Source: Flavobacteriales bacterium UBA979
Lineage (GTDB): Bacteria > Bacteroidota > Bacteroidia > Flavobacteriales_D > Sanyastnellaceae
DNA: 18,780 nucleotides
Assembly: GCA_002292325.1 (NCBI GenBank)
Contig: DBBR01000109.1
Span: 1 to 18,780 of the forward strand
Direction of reading: 5' to 3'
Made by a program: the position numbers and the translations under genes. Below are positions 1 through 8,129 of this stretch, piece after piece. The notes beneath the pieces are model-generated. The model worked only from the letters and a program-made list of their open reading frames with translations, was not told where the DNA came from and ran no database searches. Numbering within the stretch: the stretch's first letter is position 1; every line of letters starts with the position of its first letter.

Positions 1-942
1 CAGTGTGATCTTAGGGACTTCCAAGGCCGCATCTCGGATGTGAATGGACGCTGTGCTTTCCAACGTTTCATCGGTGAGGCTCCAGAATTCGCACGGTAGA
101 TATCCGTCCCAGTCAGCGTCCGGTTCAATGATGACCGTAAAGCGTTCGCCGGGATAAATATGCAATGAATCTGGAGCGAATGCTGCAGGCAATGGCCTGC
201 CATCACTCATGTAGCATACAGCGTTTAATTCTTCCGGGAAGTAACATTGAATGCGGCTGTATGCCATCGAACCAAGCCTCAAAGCCAAAGGCTGTCCGGG
301 TTCAAAATGTACAATGTGATCAGAAGATTCGAGTTGATCTCCAGAGGCTCCGTTCACCATGAAAACATCGGGTCGGATGTCGTGGAAGGGATAAGAGGCC
401 ACGGGCTGAAGATTCGTTTCAATGGCCAAATCACTGAATAACAGAGGGACATCTTGCGCGTATGCTGGACCTGCCTCGAAGAGTGTCATATCAGGCCGGG
501 TAACCAGGATCATTCCGTACATGCCCATGGTCAGATGGAGGGTCGTTGTGACATGGCAGTGGTAAAGAAAAGTACCGGGGTTGTCGGCTGTAAATTCATA
601 GGTTGTTTCTTCCCCAGTCGCCACGAAAAAGCTGGTAGTTGGAACGCCGTCGTTGGCTTGGTCAACATCCAATCCATGGAGGTGAATGGTATGGCTTTCG
701 GGACTAGGATTGGTGAAGTTGAGTTGCACGTCATCTCCTTGCTCATAAGAAAGCAATGGGCCAGGAAGGGTGATGTAACCATCCGCAACCCAGCCATAGC
801 CCCAAATGGGAATGGCGGTTCCATCGGGCAAAAACGTATAGCCTTCCATGCCTGAAAAAAGCTGAGGCGGAATCTGTTGTGCCATCGCACTTGTGCTGCA
901 CAACAAGGCGCTAAATAGGGCCAGGTGAAAATAAGTCTTCAT
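1..942 (-). CDS. Multicopper oxidase-like protein with complete type-1 copper site, N-terminal part (partial, runs off left edge)
   Basis: Translating the minus strand from the ATG at 942 gives an open frame of 314 codons that is still open at base 1. Residues 1-21 form a signal peptide ending at AMAQ, so the protein is exported. Residues 40-148 form a cupredoxin domain with HTIHLHG (H84, H87, H89) and YHCH (H128, C129, H130), followed by H136 and M139/M141 before GMILV. These match the histidine pairs of a multicopper oxidase trinuclear site plus a type-1 site (H84, C129, H136, Met). The spacing from HCH to the next His is five residues, where the usual HCHxxxH has three. Residues 160-314 look like a second, ligand-poor cupredoxin domain; any third domain lies outside the window. 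The ATG overlaps the stop of the upstream gene as ATGA, so the two are probably translationally coupled. Substrate unknown; a laccase-like, cuproxidase or nitrite-reductase-like role is possible. Confidence 0.85.
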   Translation of the reverse strand, partial: MKTYFHLALFSALLCSTSAMAQQIPPQLFSGMEGYTFLPDGTAIPIWGYGWVADGYITLPGPLLSYEQGDDVQLNFTNPSPESHTIHLHGLDVDQANDGVPTTSFFVATGEETTYEFTADNPGTFLYHCHVTTTLHLTMGMYGMILVTRPDMTLFEAGPAYAQDVPLLFSDLAIETNLQPVASYPFHDIRPDVFMVNGASGDQLESSDHIVHFEPGQPLALRLGSMAYSRIQCYFPEELNAVCYMSDGRPLPAAFAPDSLHIYPGERFTVIIEPDADWDGYLPCEFWSLTDETLESTASIHIRDAALEVPKITL

Positions 943-1826
943 GGCTGCACATGGATGTGGGTGATCATGCCGCCCGGATAAAAACCGGCATTGGTCACGG
1001 CGATCAGGTTGTGGTTATGCACGGGGTACATTCCCGGCAAGTTGGCTACGAGCCTCACCGTTATGCCCTCTCCGCGTTTAATCGGAACGGTATCCTTGGA
1101 CCAACCGACCCGATCAGGGTGATGTGTACTGGTTTCAATGAGGACATGAAATCCATGAAAGTGAAGCACGTGGTCCATAAGACCGTGGTTTGCAATGGCA
1201 ATCCAGCATGTGTCTCCCAGTTGCACTTCCACTGTACCGTTGGCATCGTCGGCTGTAGCCGGGTATGTCTGCTCATTGATGGTAAATTGGTCCGGGATGT
1301 ATTGGGCACCTTCTCCGGAGTAACTGCCCGAATCGATTTGCGCTATGCTCTCCGTATTCCAGTCTCCCAAGTTCCAGTGAAAGATGGGTGAGCTGTTGGT
1401 CGTGATCTCGGTCAATCCCACCTGGACCATGCTAAAGGCACCAAGTCGTTCGCCTATGGTGTCGGTTAAACCAAACCGATGCACGCCTGTCGGCAAAGCG
1501 GGCAGTTCGATCGTCGCAGCAGAGCCCGCCTCAATGAGCGTATTGAATTGGTTTCCCCAAGTCAGCGCGCACAAATGGTCCAGGCTGTCGGTATTGTGGA
1601 TGGTGATGGAACTTGCTGTATCAGCAGCGCGAGCAATCACGGCGTTGATGCCCGTCCAATTTGAATCATTCTCCAGTCGGAGAGCCGGAACTTCATTGGG
1701 AAATGTTGTCCAAGTCCCTCGCACAATCCAGAGGTCTTCTTGAGCGGTCGCCGAAGGCCCATTCATGGACCATATCATGCAGATAATAGCTGCGTACTTA
1801 CTCAGTTGTCGGAAATTTAACTGCAT
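939..1826 (-). CDS. Exported cupredoxin/multicopper-oxidase-like protein lacking a type-1 copper site
   Basis: 295 residues from the ATG at 1826. A start at 1862 would add 12 residues before an otherwise normal signal peptide, so the inner start is preferred. Residues 1-28 are a signal peptide ending at ATAQ. Residues 30-137 look like a degenerate cupredoxin domain without copper ligands. Residues 190-295 form a second cupredoxin domain with HVLHFHGFH (H219, H222, H224) and PVHNH (H270, H272), followed by GFYPGGM. In known multicopper oxidases the HxH pairs bind the trinuclear (T2/T3) copper cluster. The Cys of the HCH motif, which binds type-1 copper, is here Asn271, and the expected downstream His is Ala276. 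The type-1 site is therefore lost. The next gene, overlapping as ATGA, has a domain with the complete type-1 set, so the two products may act together. Function is inferred; a structural copper protein remains possible. Confidence 0.8.
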   Translation of the reverse strand: MQLNFRQLSKYAAIICMIWSMNGPSATAQEDLWIVRGTWTTFPNEVPALRLENDSNWTGINAVIARAADTASSITIHNTDSLDHLCALTWGNQFNTLIEAGSAATIELPALPTGVHRFGLTDTIGERLGAFSMVQVGLTEITTNSSPIFHWNLGDWNTESIAQIDSGSYSGEGAQYIPDQFTINEQTYPATADDANGTVEVQLGDTCWIAIANHGLMDHVLHFHGFHVLIETSTHHPDRVGWSKDTVPIKRGEGITVRLVANLPGMYPVHNHNLIAVTNAGFYPGGMITHIHVQP

Positions 1827-2008
1827 GGGAGAAAAGTACAAAGAATTCATCCCTCCGAACACTGGAAAGGCTCAAAGTTCATATTGTTCGGCTTAATTGA
1901 CAGGATGTTATGCATTGTTGTGACCCCCAACTTGTGTAAAGCATCCAGCTCGTCATTCCCAAAATCTTTTGAACCAATTTTGTACTTTATACTTAAATCG
2001 GACACCAC
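1827..2008. other. Divergent intergenic region between copper-oxidase pair and GreA-like gene
   Basis: This 182-base stretch separates two divergent starts and should hold both promoters. I found no convincing TTG(17-23)TAnnTTTG pair on either strand, only weak partial matches such as TACTTTAT at 1983-1990. No hairpin, repeat or short ORF stands out. Confidence 0.4.
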
Positions 2009-2458
2009 ATGGGCCCAAAAAATAAGCTGGTTGCAGCCATGTTATCGAGAATAGAGGGGGATTTGCAGGCTTTGTCGAGGGATATTGAGTCTCTCCGAGC
2101 ATCCCGGGCGACCGATGGGAAAAGCACGGCGGGCGATAAACATGAAACAGCCAGGGCCATGGTCGACCTGGAGTTGAAGCAGCTCGAAAATCAGCAGGCG
2201 AAAACGAGCAAGATGCGCGCCGAAATCCTCAACCTTTCTTTGTCGCCGTCTGCAACGATTCAAGCGGGTTCCCTCGTGACAACCACACAGGGCACCTTTT
2301 TTCTTTCAGTAGCCTTAGGTAAAATCAAAGGGTCGGATGGTCAGCCTGTCTTTGCGGTTTCTCCTATTTCGCCGATCGCTCAGGCCATGTTGCGCCTCAA
2401 GGTGGGAGATGGCTTTGAAATCAATGGCATATCCGATCAGGTCAAGGCACTCAATTAA
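2009..2458 (+). CDS. GreA/GreB-like small protein
   Basis: 149 residues with no signal peptide, so cytoplasmic. Residues 1-80 are strongly helical and charged and include AGDKHETARAM (about 41-51). Bacteroidota GreA/GreB-like proteins, often misannotated as 3-oxoacyl-ACP synthase, carry a similar sequence. Residues 80-149 form a small beta-rich domain with AGSLVTTTQGTFFLSVALGK and a SPIAQAML...VGDGFEING segment, like the C-terminal (FKBP-like) domain of GreA. True GreA proteins rescue stalled RNA polymerase through acidic residues at the tip of a coiled coil. Whether this shorter family does so is not established from sequence. It stands alone on the plus strand and ends convergently with the GH2 gene: its TAA stop lies inside a TTAA shared by both strands. 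It probably does not belong to the PUL. Confidence 0.7.
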   Translation: MGPKNKLVAAMLSRIEGDLQALSRDIESLRASRATDGKSTAGDKHETARAMVDLELKQLENQQAKTSKMRAEILNLSLSPSATIQAGSLVTTTQGTFFLSVALGKIKGSDGQPVFAVSPISPIAQAMLRLKVGDGFEINGISDQVKALN

Positions 2459-5040
2459 TTGTGCAACTCTAAGCCAAAGCCATCGGCTGATTGAAACTGA
2501 GCAAAATGCTCGAGGATTACATCGTTTGGATTCAATTTTGAGGTAGGGTCATCGGGTATAAAGCGGATTCGACGCACCTCCTTGGTTCCAGGAAATAGCA
2601 TGAAGCCATTTTGTTCAAAACGCCCTGGTATCTCGGTAGTCAGTCTCACGCCATAGGCCACCGCATCGCTCTGTAATTCGATCGAGTTTTCCTGAACCGT
2701 CCACGTAATCTTAGGATGTGGCCAACTAATTTCGCTTGGCTTTTTGAGTAAGACCGTTCCTTTATCCAGGGCCATTCCGTCCGCATTTGTCCAGGTCCAC
2801 CGGACCATTGCAACATGGCTCCAGGGAATAACAGGTTCATCCCAAACGAGATTTGATGTGGAAAACGGCGGCGCATCCAACGTTTGGTTCCTGGATAGAA
2901 GGACCTCGCCATTCTCCTTCATCCATTGCACATCGATCTTGGTATTGCGGTGCAGAAGGGGTTGGTCGTTGTGGATACGAAGTGATCTGCCAGTGGAATC
3001 GGTGCGATTGTGTAGGATGCGGCAAGGCTTGTTGGCAGATTGTGCAGCATAATGTCCCAATTTCCATTTTCCTGCATGGTCCACGGTCGACCATGAAACG
3101 GTAGGCCACACATCATTTAGTTGCCAATAAAGCGAACCTGCATACCGGCCTTGGCTATTGCGATGGCGTTCTAAAGCTTCCCGCAAACCAAGGGCTTGCG
3201 TGAGCTGCGTGAGGTAAATCCATCGTTGAAGGCTGCTGTGAACACTGTCGGATTCAGCAGGATCGGCCGTGTAGCGACGTGCGTAGATGCGCATCATGCC
3301 CCAACCGTCCAAGCCTGGTTTGAGCCATTCCATTTTGGAGCGCTGTCTAAACTGCAAGGCCTCATCTTCAAAGGCGGTAACTCCAACGGTAGAGAGCGTC
3401 GACGAATCTGGAAGACTCTGCAGGCCGTATTCACTCGCAAATCGACCAACATGTTCGGAGAAAAAGCTGAAATCCAGCGTATCGAACCAAACGCTCCAAG
3501 CATGCTCGTCACCGGAATTCGATGATCGAACAGGAAGATCCCAGTCGTGGGTGGGTGAGGATGGCCAATATAAGGTGGCGCTATGTTGCTCTACGATTTG
3601 GGGGAGGCGTTCATGAAACATACGATGGTATGCCAATTCCGTCGCCACTGAGTCAGCGCCATGCAGGTTATACAAGTCAGGCCAACCCCAGGTTTCCCAT
3701 GCTTTTTGGGACTCATTGTTTCCACACCACAGTGCCAAAGCGGTATGATTCCGTAAACGCCGAACTTGATGGGTCGCCTCCGCGCTCACATTTTCCAAGA
3801 AAGCTGAATCACCTGGAACCATGGCACATGCAAACATGAAATCTTGCCAGACCAAGAGTCCATTTCGATCACAAAAATCATAGAACGCTTCTCCAGGATA
3901 AACTGCTCCTCCCCAAACTCGGATCATGTTCATGTGCGCATCGATTGCCTGTTGAAGGATCACCGTGTCTTGGGCTTCGCCGCGTGCATAAAAATAATCG
4001 GATGGAATCACATTGGCCCCGCGCGCTTGAACCCGTTGTCCGTTGACGTGGCATTCGAACGAATGGCCGAAAGTGTCTGGTTGCCGGACCCATTGCAATT
4101 CCCGGACTCCCACATTCCATTGGAGCGAGTTGAATGCGGGTGATTTTGGATTCCAATTCAAGCGATACAGCGGTTGTTCTCCCATTCCATTCGGCCACCA
4201 CCGTTGTGGCGAGCGGATTTCAGCAATCCAGCAAGAATCTGAACGAAAGACGCGGACCTCCTCGCCGCTGTCGTCAGGTGATTCAAGAGACCACTGGCCT
4301 TCAGGCCATGCTTCGGTCTCCCAAACGCCCAATGTTGCCATGGTGTCTGTGATGGAGACCCAAGCCAGGTGAGCATCTTCGTTCAATGGCTGCCGTGCAT
4401 TTTCGATGCGGACATTGCCGCTGATTCCTGCACCGGTGAGCCGTGGTGCCCAGTCCCACCCAAATTGATAGGTGGGTTTGCGCGTCACGCTGCTCGTTTG
4501 CTGTCCTTGTGGCTTCATTTCATTGCTGACCGGCACCAAGCGAGGCTGCGTGTCAAGGATTACCTGGCCCTTGTTCACTGCGGAATGCAGCACCACTTTC
4601 AAGGTGCATGCTGGAGTGCAGGTTCTCATTGGTACGCTGTATGAAAGATGCGCATTGTCGGTTTCGAGAACCAGGGAATCGTTGAGAAAGATGGAAGTGT
4701 AGGTGTCCAGGCCATCAAAGCGAATGACCGGATTCGTAATGCGTTGTCTCGTCAGTTCGCTTGCGCTCGGCAAGATCGTTCGGTACGTCCAGTCCTGTCG
4801 TTCCACCCATTGCACCGTGCGTTCGTTTGTTCCGTAATACGGTTGCGGAATGGCTCCGACTGCGATTAAATCTTGCATCACATCGCCTGGGACTGTGGCA
4901 GATTGCCATCCCAGGGTGGCGCCCGCATCAAACTCCCATTCCGTTATGAAATTGGAGGGAGTGACGGCATCTGTTGTGCAGGAGTTGAATCCAATCAGTG
5001 CGGACAGAAGCACCCATCCGATGAAGTGCAAATTGCTCAT
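2455..5040 (-). CDS. GH2 family beta-mannosidase, predicted lipoprotein
   Basis: 861 residues from the ATG at 5040. The frame stays open upstream to 5190, but those 50 codons lie inside the regulator gene and lack signal-peptide character. This ATG starts a hydrophobic leader ending in a Cys (C21, preceded by GFNS), so a lipid anchor is likely although the lipobox is not canonical. The order is sugar-binding jelly-roll (about 30-210), immunoglobulin-like domain (about 215-310), catalytic TIM barrel (about 320-680) and C-terminal beta domains. Signature motifs are GANVIPSDYF, NMIRVWGGAVYPGEAFYD, WCGNNES with the predicted acid/base E443, and RFASEYG with the predicted nucleophile E537. WCGNNE is typical of beta-mannosidases (EC 3.2.1.25), which release mannose from non-reducing ends. 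Length agrees with the family (about 850-860). The start overlaps the regulator stop as ATGA, so the pair is probably co-translated. Another GH2 specificity cannot be excluded. Confidence 0.9.
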   Translation of the reverse strand: MSNLHFIGWVLLSALIGFNSCTTDAVTPSNFITEWEFDAGATLGWQSATVPGDVMQDLIAVGAIPQPYYGTNERTVQWVERQDWTYRTILPSASELTRQRITNPVIRFDGLDTYTSIFLNDSLVLETDNAHLSYSVPMRTCTPACTLKVVLHSAVNKGQVILDTQPRLVPVSNEMKPQGQQTSSVTRKPTYQFGWDWAPRLTGAGISGNVRIENARQPLNEDAHLAWVSITDTMATLGVWETEAWPEGQWSLESPDDSGEEVRVFRSDSCWIAEIRSPQRWWPNGMGEQPLYRLNWNPKSPAFNSLQWNVGVRELQWVRQPDTFGHSFECHVNGQRVQARGANVIPSDYFYARGEAQDTVILQQAIDAHMNMIRVWGGAVYPGEAFYDFCDRNGLLVWQDFMFACAMVPGDSAFLENVSAEATHQVRRLRNHTALALWCGNNESQKAWETWGWPDLYNLHGADSVATELAYHRMFHERLPQIVEQHSATLYWPSSPTHDWDLPVRSSNSGDEHAWSVWFDTLDFSFFSEHVGRFASEYGLQSLPDSSTLSTVGVTAFEDEALQFRQRSKMEWLKPGLDGWGMMRIYARRYTADPAESDSVHSSLQRWIYLTQLTQALGLREALERHRNSQGRYAGSLYWQLNDVWPTVSWSTVDHAGKWKLGHYAAQSANKPCRILHNRTDSTGRSLRIHNDQPLLHRNTKIDVQWMKENGEVLLSRNQTLDAPPFSTSNLVWDEPVIPWSHVAMVRWTWTNADGMALDKGTVLLKKPSEISWPHPKITWTVQENSIELQSDAVAYGVRLTTEIPGRFEQNGFMLFPGTKEVRRIRFIPDDPTSKLNPNDVILEHFAQFQSADGFGLELHN

Positions 5041-7949
5041 ATGCTTTGGATGAATTGGATGAGGTTGTGTTCTTTCTGCAGGCCCAGCCTTTTTCTGAGC
5101 CGAGATCGGCTGACTTCTATGGCGCGAACAGTAACGAACATCAGGGTCGAAATTTCCTTGGAGGACAAATTCATGCGCAAATAAGTGCACAGCTTGAGAT
5201 CATTTTTGGTCAATTGCGGAAACCGCTCTGTGATGCGTTGTTGAAATTCTACATGCACTTGATCAAATTGTTCTGTGAACTGTTCCCATGCATCATCCAA
5301 TTTCCCGCCATCGTGAATGATGCTCATCAGTTGATCAATTTTGGTGGCTTCCTTTTGAGCTACATTCTTCTTTATTTCTGACAAACCAGACTTAAGGGTT
5401 TGGAGCAATTGTGCTTTTTGAACCAGGTTCATGGTCACGGAAGCCAATTGTTGGTTTTTGGATGAGAGTTGTCGTTGCTGAGTTTGTTCCCGTTCTTTTT
5501 GAAGGGCTGCTTCCGTCGCTATAATAGAAGCTTCTAAATCGGCTTCTTTGTCCTTTCGTGCCCTGTTTTGTTCCGCTTTTTCGAGTTTATGTTCCGTTTG
5601 GAGGATTCGACGATTTCGACGGAGATACATGTAAAAAAACACTGTAATGGCGATCAATAACAAGCCTTGGATACTGGTGCGTTGGTACCAAAACGGCGCA
5701 ATGTAAAAGTCCTGGTGTCGGACGGGTCCTGTCAAATTATTGTGAATGAATGTCCGGAATTCCAATCGATGGTTGCCAGGTTCGAGGCCCGACAAGTTGA
5801 TGTTGGGGGACGCAGAAGGACGTGACCAAGTCGGCGATACGTTTTTAATGCGCCACTGGTATCGTTGGATCCCAAGCCAGTTGGAGTTGAGGCTGCTCAA
5901 TTGAATTTCCAAGGCGTGCATGCCTGCGTCAAGTTCAATGATAGGGGTCAAGCGCAAGGATTGTCCATCGGGTGTATTGAGATGTTTGATGTAACCAATG
6001 GAAACGTCTGGGGCGTTTTCTGGTGCGAGCATGCGCTCTGGATCGAGGTAGACAAAACCCGTTTCTATGGGAACGCAAACGTTGCCATAGGGTGTGATTT
6101 CCAATGACTCAAATGGAGCGACGGGACGACTCAATTGCATGGGGGCAACACCGATGCTTTGGTCTTCAATCAGCGCGCTTCCTCCGAGGGGTATGTATGA
6201 AATTTTATCGCCTTCGAATACCCATATTCCCCTATTGGGATCTTCGATAAGCCGCTGAAATGTGCCATGCGGGCTGATCCATTGAGTAAGTCCGCTGCTG
6301 TCTTCGACCATGGCATTGGTCAGGGGGTCAAACTTATAAAATCCACGTTGAGTGGCAAATCGTATGGTGCCATCGATTGAGCAGAGATTGACCTGGAGCG
6401 GTTGAGGGAATCCTTGTTCCTCGCCATAGGTTCCGATGACTTCAGTTTTCAATCTCTGTTCGTCCATGGCCAGATGATATGCTCCGCGGTATGGATGGGT
6501 GACCCACCACGTTTTGTCCTGGTCTTGTTCCAAAAAGCGAGTGCTCTCTTGAAATCCCTTCATTTGACCTTCGACAATCCATCGCGAGCCAAGCTCAGTT
6601 GCTTCTGGGGTGTGCCGGACTTGAAGAATGCCGTTGTACGTTCCAATGTACCACAAGTCGTTGGATTCGCTGGGCCAAATGTTCCAACAACCTACATCCG
6701 TGACAAGCGGATGGTAGGTGTCGTCGATCAAAAAGCCTGCACCGTTGGGATGGGAGACCCAGACGTCATTCGCAGCGCTTTTGAGCGACCAAATAGGCCC
6801 GTTTACAAAGTCGATTGGCTGCACTTTTTCAGCCTTCTGTTTCTGATGAAGCAGACCTTGCGAGGTTCCCCAATACACCTCACCGTCCTTCAGGTGCAAT
6901 GAAGAGTATCCAACGATTTTCTCTTGCGCCAGTGCATTCGGAATTCGATGCGGCCAAGAATACCGGAGCAGCTCAATCCCTCCTTCCATTGCAACCCACA
7001 GGTTTCCGTTTTTGTCCGATTCTAAATCAAGTACCGTGTTGCTGGTCAGTCCTGATTGCAGGTTGTATCCGATTTGGTATTCGTTGAAATCAGGCGTTGT
7101 GAGTATGCCGTTTTCAGAAGTTCCAATCAACCATCGGCCTTGGTGCTCAAGAATACAATTGACCCGAGCGGATTTTAATGCCTCAGCGAGCGGACTGCGA
7201 ACGGGCTGCCATTCTCCCTGTTTCAGCTTAAAAACACCTCGGCGGTGTGTTAAGAGCACAGGGGTGGAAAGGGGGTTTTCCCAAATCAGCGCCTCTATTC
7301 TACAGTCTTTTGGACCCGATAATCGATGTTCGAGTTTTCCTTGCGTGCTAAATATGAGTAGGCTGTCCGGGGTTTGGACTCCGATGCCGACAGAGGATTT
7401 GAACGCGTTGATAATGCTACCGTCATGCCATTGACGGTAGGATCCCCGTTCATCAAAGGCTCCTAGAAAATCATCGGTTGCAATAATCACTTTGAAATGT
7501 GCTCCATCGACTTCACCGTACAAACGCCAAACATCCTCAATGGGACCTGAAACATTCTGAACAGAATCGGTCAGATCCGTCCAATTCGCTTCTCTGGTTT
7601 CTGTGCTCTCCGAATAAATACCGACAAACCCTTGACCTCCGCAGAATACGCTCCCTTCGTGCGCCCAAACTGATCTGCTTTGGGTGCCATTCGGCAACGG
7701 CACGAGCTTCCATTCTGCACCGGTAAAGCTGAGAAGACCGAGGTTGTTGGCTACGGCGATTCGATAGGATTCATCGATGCTGATATACGGATTGTGAATT
7801 CCGCCGTGGGTCTCATAAGGGGTGTATCTATGCCGCAGGGTGGGGTTGAACGGTGTCTGCGAGTGCCCTGTGTGATAGGTTGCAAAGGTTATTCCAGTAA
7901 GCAATGCGATGAGAGGTCTATTTATGTGCCTCTTAAATTTCAGATTCAT
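5037..7949 (-). CDS. Transmembrane PUL regulator: beta-propeller, triple-tyrosine domain, LuxR-type HTH
   Basis: 970 residues. Residues 1-31 are a signal peptide. Residues about 40-640 carry repeats of two-component-regulator propeller type, clearest at 300-328 (GLTSNTV...DKNGNLWVAMEGGI). Residues about 690-750 match a Y_Y_Y domain (YQWRIKN...LEPGNHRLEFR). A membrane helix lies at 758-777, followed by a charged coiled coil (about 780-865). Residues 911-968 form a LuxR/GerE-type HTH (LTKNDLKLCTYLR, LSSKEIS, RSRLRKRLGL). There is no histidine kinase or receiver domain, so this is a one-component, SusR-like topology: periplasmic sensing and cytoplasmic DNA binding. It is divergent from the GH3-led operon and coupled through ATGA to the GH2 gene. 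The likely target is the 7950-8129 region with its AGGTAA boxes. I see no clear -7 box for its own promoter. The family assignment is firm; the ligand (probably a PUL oligosaccharide) is inferred. Confidence 0.9.
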   Translation of the reverse strand: MNLKFKRHINRPLIALLTGITFATYHTGHSQTPFNPTLRHRYTPYETHGGIHNPYISIDESYRIAVANNLGLLSFTGAEWKLVPLPNGTQSRSVWAHEGSVFCGGQGFVGIYSESTETREANWTDLTDSVQNVSGPIEDVWRLYGEVDGAHFKVIIATDDFLGAFDERGSYRQWHDGSIINAFKSSVGIGVQTPDSLLIFSTQGKLEHRLSGPKDCRIEALIWENPLSTPVLLTHRRGVFKLKQGEWQPVRSPLAEALKSARVNCILEHQGRWLIGTSENGILTTPDFNEYQIGYNLQSGLTSNTVLDLESDKNGNLWVAMEGGIELLRYSWPHRIPNALAQEKIVGYSSLHLKDGEVYWGTSQGLLHQKQKAEKVQPIDFVNGPIWSLKSAANDVWVSHPNGAGFLIDDTYHPLVTDVGCWNIWPSESNDLWYIGTYNGILQVRHTPEATELGSRWIVEGQMKGFQESTRFLEQDQDKTWWVTHPYRGAYHLAMDEQRLKTEVIGTYGEEQGFPQPLQVNLCSIDGTIRFATQRGFYKFDPLTNAMVEDSSGLTQWISPHGTFQRLIEDPNRGIWVFEGDKISYIPLGGSALIEDQSIGVAPMQLSRPVAPFESLEITPYGNVCVPIETGFVYLDPERMLAPENAPDVSIGYIKHLNTPDGQSLRLTPIIELDAGMHALEIQLSSLNSNWLGIQRYQWRIKNVSPTWSRPSASPNINLSGLEPGNHRLEFRTFIHNNLTGPVRHQDFYIAPFWYQRTSIQGLLLIAITVFFYMYLRRNRRILQTEHKLEKAEQNRARKDKEADLEASIIATEAALQKEREQTQQRQLSSKNQQLASVTMNLVQKAQLLQTLKSGLSEIKKNVAQKEATKIDQLMSIIHDGGKLDDAWEQFTEQFDQVHVEFQQRITERFPQLTKNDLKLCTYLRMNLSSKEISTLMFVTVRAIEVSRSRLRKRLGLQKEHNLIQFIQSI

Positions 7950-8039
7950 CCTTGATTGAATTTATATACTTGTAAATCAGTATTTTATTGAAATTATCTG
8001 TTTGAATCGTATTCGGGATGCCGAGTTCTTCACTATGGA

Positions 8040-8067
8040 TTGTGCAGGTAATGTGTAGGTAAATTTA
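8040..8067 (+). promoter_or_regulatory. Candidate Bacteroidota-type promoter for the GH3-led operon
   Basis: TTG at 8040-8042, a 17-base spacer, then TAAATTTA at 8060-8067, which matches TAnnTTTG except for the last base. Spacing fits the TTG-N17-23-TAnnTTTG pattern known for Flavobacterium. It would leave a 5' leader of about 55 bases before the GH3 start. It overlaps the AGGTAA boxes, which would suit a repressor better than an activator. Confidence 0.35.
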
Positions 8068-8073
8068 AGGTAA
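8046..8073 (+). repeat. Three AGGTAA direct repeats at exact 11-base spacing (candidate operator)
   Basis: AGGTAA occurs at 8046-8051, 8057-8062 and 8068-8073, each start 11 bases after the last. A partial AGG follows at 8080. Eleven bases is about one helical turn, so the boxes lie on the same DNA face. They sit between the divergent regulator and GH3 genes. Binding by the 5037-7949 regulator is an inference. Confidence 0.45.
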
Positions 8074-8075
8074 AA

Positions 8076-8108
8076 TTTGAGGCGTTACGGAATCAACTTG
8101 TAATTTGC
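8076..8108 (+). promoter_or_regulatory. Alternative candidate promoter nearer the GH3 start
   Basis: TTTG at 8076-8079, 21 bases, then TAATTTGC at 8101-8108. The -7 match is weaker (four of the six fixed positions) than the upstream candidate. It would, however, place the AGGTAA boxes just upstream of the -33 region, where an activator would bind, and leave a leader of about 15 bases. Confidence 0.25.
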
Positions 8109-8129
8109 ACACGCTAACAAAAAGAGAAA

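Noticed and set aside
531..890. 119-codon minus-strand ORF over the copper oxidase
   Set aside because: Out of frame with the translation from 942, which has a signal peptide and clear cupredoxin motifs; this ORF has no recognisable features.
454..1743. Several plus-strand ORFs of 119-146 codons opposite the copper-oxidase genes
   Set aside because: Antisense shadows; their products lack domain patterns, and the minus strand is clearly coding.
5041..5190. N-terminal extension of the GH2 frame by 50 codons
   Set aside because: It lies wholly within the regulator gene and puts 50 polar residues before a good lipoprotein signal; the ATGA start at 5040 is more likely.
7956..8006. Three TTGAA copies upstream of the regulator
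   Set aside because: A short, common word with irregular spacing (32 and 14 bases) in AT-rich DNA.
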